Both the position numbers and the translations under genes were made by a program. DNA of 64,000 nt, taken from NCBI RefSeq assembly GCF_042681745.1, contig NZ_JBHUGF010000010.1:930001-994000 (forward strand), written 5' to 3'. The notes below the pieces were generated by a model, which made no database searches, was not told the origin of the DNA, and saw nothing but the letters and a program-made list of their open reading frames with translations. The DNA is from Saccharibacillus nicotianae. GTDB taxonomy: Bacteria; Bacillota; Bacilli; Paenibacillales; Paenibacillaceae. Positions 63,698-64,000 of this stretch are shown here, in pieces; the first letter of the stretch is position 1; each line of letters opens with the position of its first letter.

Positions 63698-63757
63698 CTT
63701 CAAGCAAAACAATACATCTGGCATGTACTATCAGAATAAGAACGGAGGAAGCCTGTA

Positions 63758-64000
63758 ATGGGAATGAGAGCTCAAACATTTGCGCCTGAAGAAACGATTC
63801 AAAAATCGCCTTCAAGTTGGTCAATTTTAGGTAAAGAATTAATCAAAGATAAAATGGCTATGCTTTCATTGATCTTTTTAGCTTTATTTTTGATTGTAAT
63901 TTATGGTTCTGTATTTTTTATCGATCAAGAAGCTGTAACGAAAGTGGATCTGACTTCTATTAAAGCTCCACCTAGTGCAGATCACTGGTTAGGTACAGAT
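63758..64000 (+). CDS. oppC: Oligopeptide ABC transporter permease OppC (partial)
   Basis: The first 81 residues of a second permease: ATG 63758 with ACGGAGGAA upstream, a soluble N-terminal part (MGMRAQTFAPEETI), one membrane segment (MLSLIFLALFLIVIYGSVFF) and APPSADHWLGTD, the motif that precedes the permease domain in OppC. The gene runs off the window. Confidence 0.9.
   Translation, partial: MGMRAQTFAPEETIQKSPSSWSILGKELIKDKMAMLSLIFLALFLIVIYGSVFFIDQEAVTKVDLTSIKAPPSADHWLGTD

Noticed and set aside
1..64000. CRISPR arrays, rRNA or tRNA genes, insertion sequences, phage attachment sites
   Set aside because: No regularly spaced repeats, no tRNA- or rRNA-like segments, and no transposase or integrase reading frame were seen.

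Overview
The window comes from a low-GC, Gram-positive, spore-former-like bacterium, most likely Paenibacillaceae (Paenibacillus or a close relative). The evidence is strong purine-rich ribosome binding sites, frequent TTG/GTG starts, T-tailed hairpin terminators and a Bacillales gene set (YxcD, YyaL, YpwA and YtiB-type proteins, FapA/DUF342, RDD proteins, OppDFBC). The genus is inferred from protein character only.

Layout. 1-449: 3' end of adenosine deaminase. 855-9834: a class II lanthipeptide locus with LanM, a BceAB-type ABC exporter, two precursor genes encoding an identical peptide with an actagardine-like core, and a DesK/NarL-type two-component system. 9845-12387: a leucine-rich/Imm26-like protein and an Rnl2-like RNA ligase. 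12421-39887: a large biosynthetic cluster (below). 40016-47875: a GNAT pseudogene, a HAD phosphatase, a PAS-MCP protein, a secreted B-lectin, an MBL hydrolase, a YyaL protein and two RDD proteins. 48075-53673: a partner-switching signalling module (receiver-PP2C, FapA, STAS, HD-GYP-like/HATPase). 53853-64000: esterase, YxcD pair, PadR, carbonic anhydrase, HesB-like protein, M32 carboxypeptidase, ArAE protein and an opp operon running off the end.

The most interesting region is 12421-39887. It encodes LysW (25065-25226), LysX, LysY, LysZ and LysK, the full set for chemistry on an amino-group carrier protein. There is no LysJ/ArgD-type aminotransferase; instead there is a split transketolase and a DegT-type aminotransferase. 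This is the gene logic known from Streptomyces for the heptanoate amino acid DADH, precursor of the azabicyclic units of vazabitide, azinomycin and ficellomycin. An APS kinase and three alkaline-phosphatase-superfamily proteins fit activation of a hydroxyl by sulfation or phosphorylation. Two acyl-CoA dehydrogenase-like proteins, a BtrH-like acyltransferase and two NRPS proteins (C-A-T; docking-C-A-T-TE, the latter with a threonine code) would tailor and assemble the peptide. An MFS pump would export it, and a DinB/bacillithiol-transferase-like protein might protect the host.

The cluster appears to be under quorum control. A PlcR-like regulator (12421-13317, minus) faces a 40-residue secreted peptide (13494-13616) ending NELPYEH, which resembles the PapR signal (LPFE-type). 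A perfect 10-bp inverted repeat with TATG/CATA cores lies between them, and a near-consensus PlcR box overlaps the promoter before 18792. The window may therefore hold a Firmicute carrier-protein pathway for a possibly aziridine-type peptide under PlcR/PapR-like control. The product, the sulfation step and the regulation are inferences.
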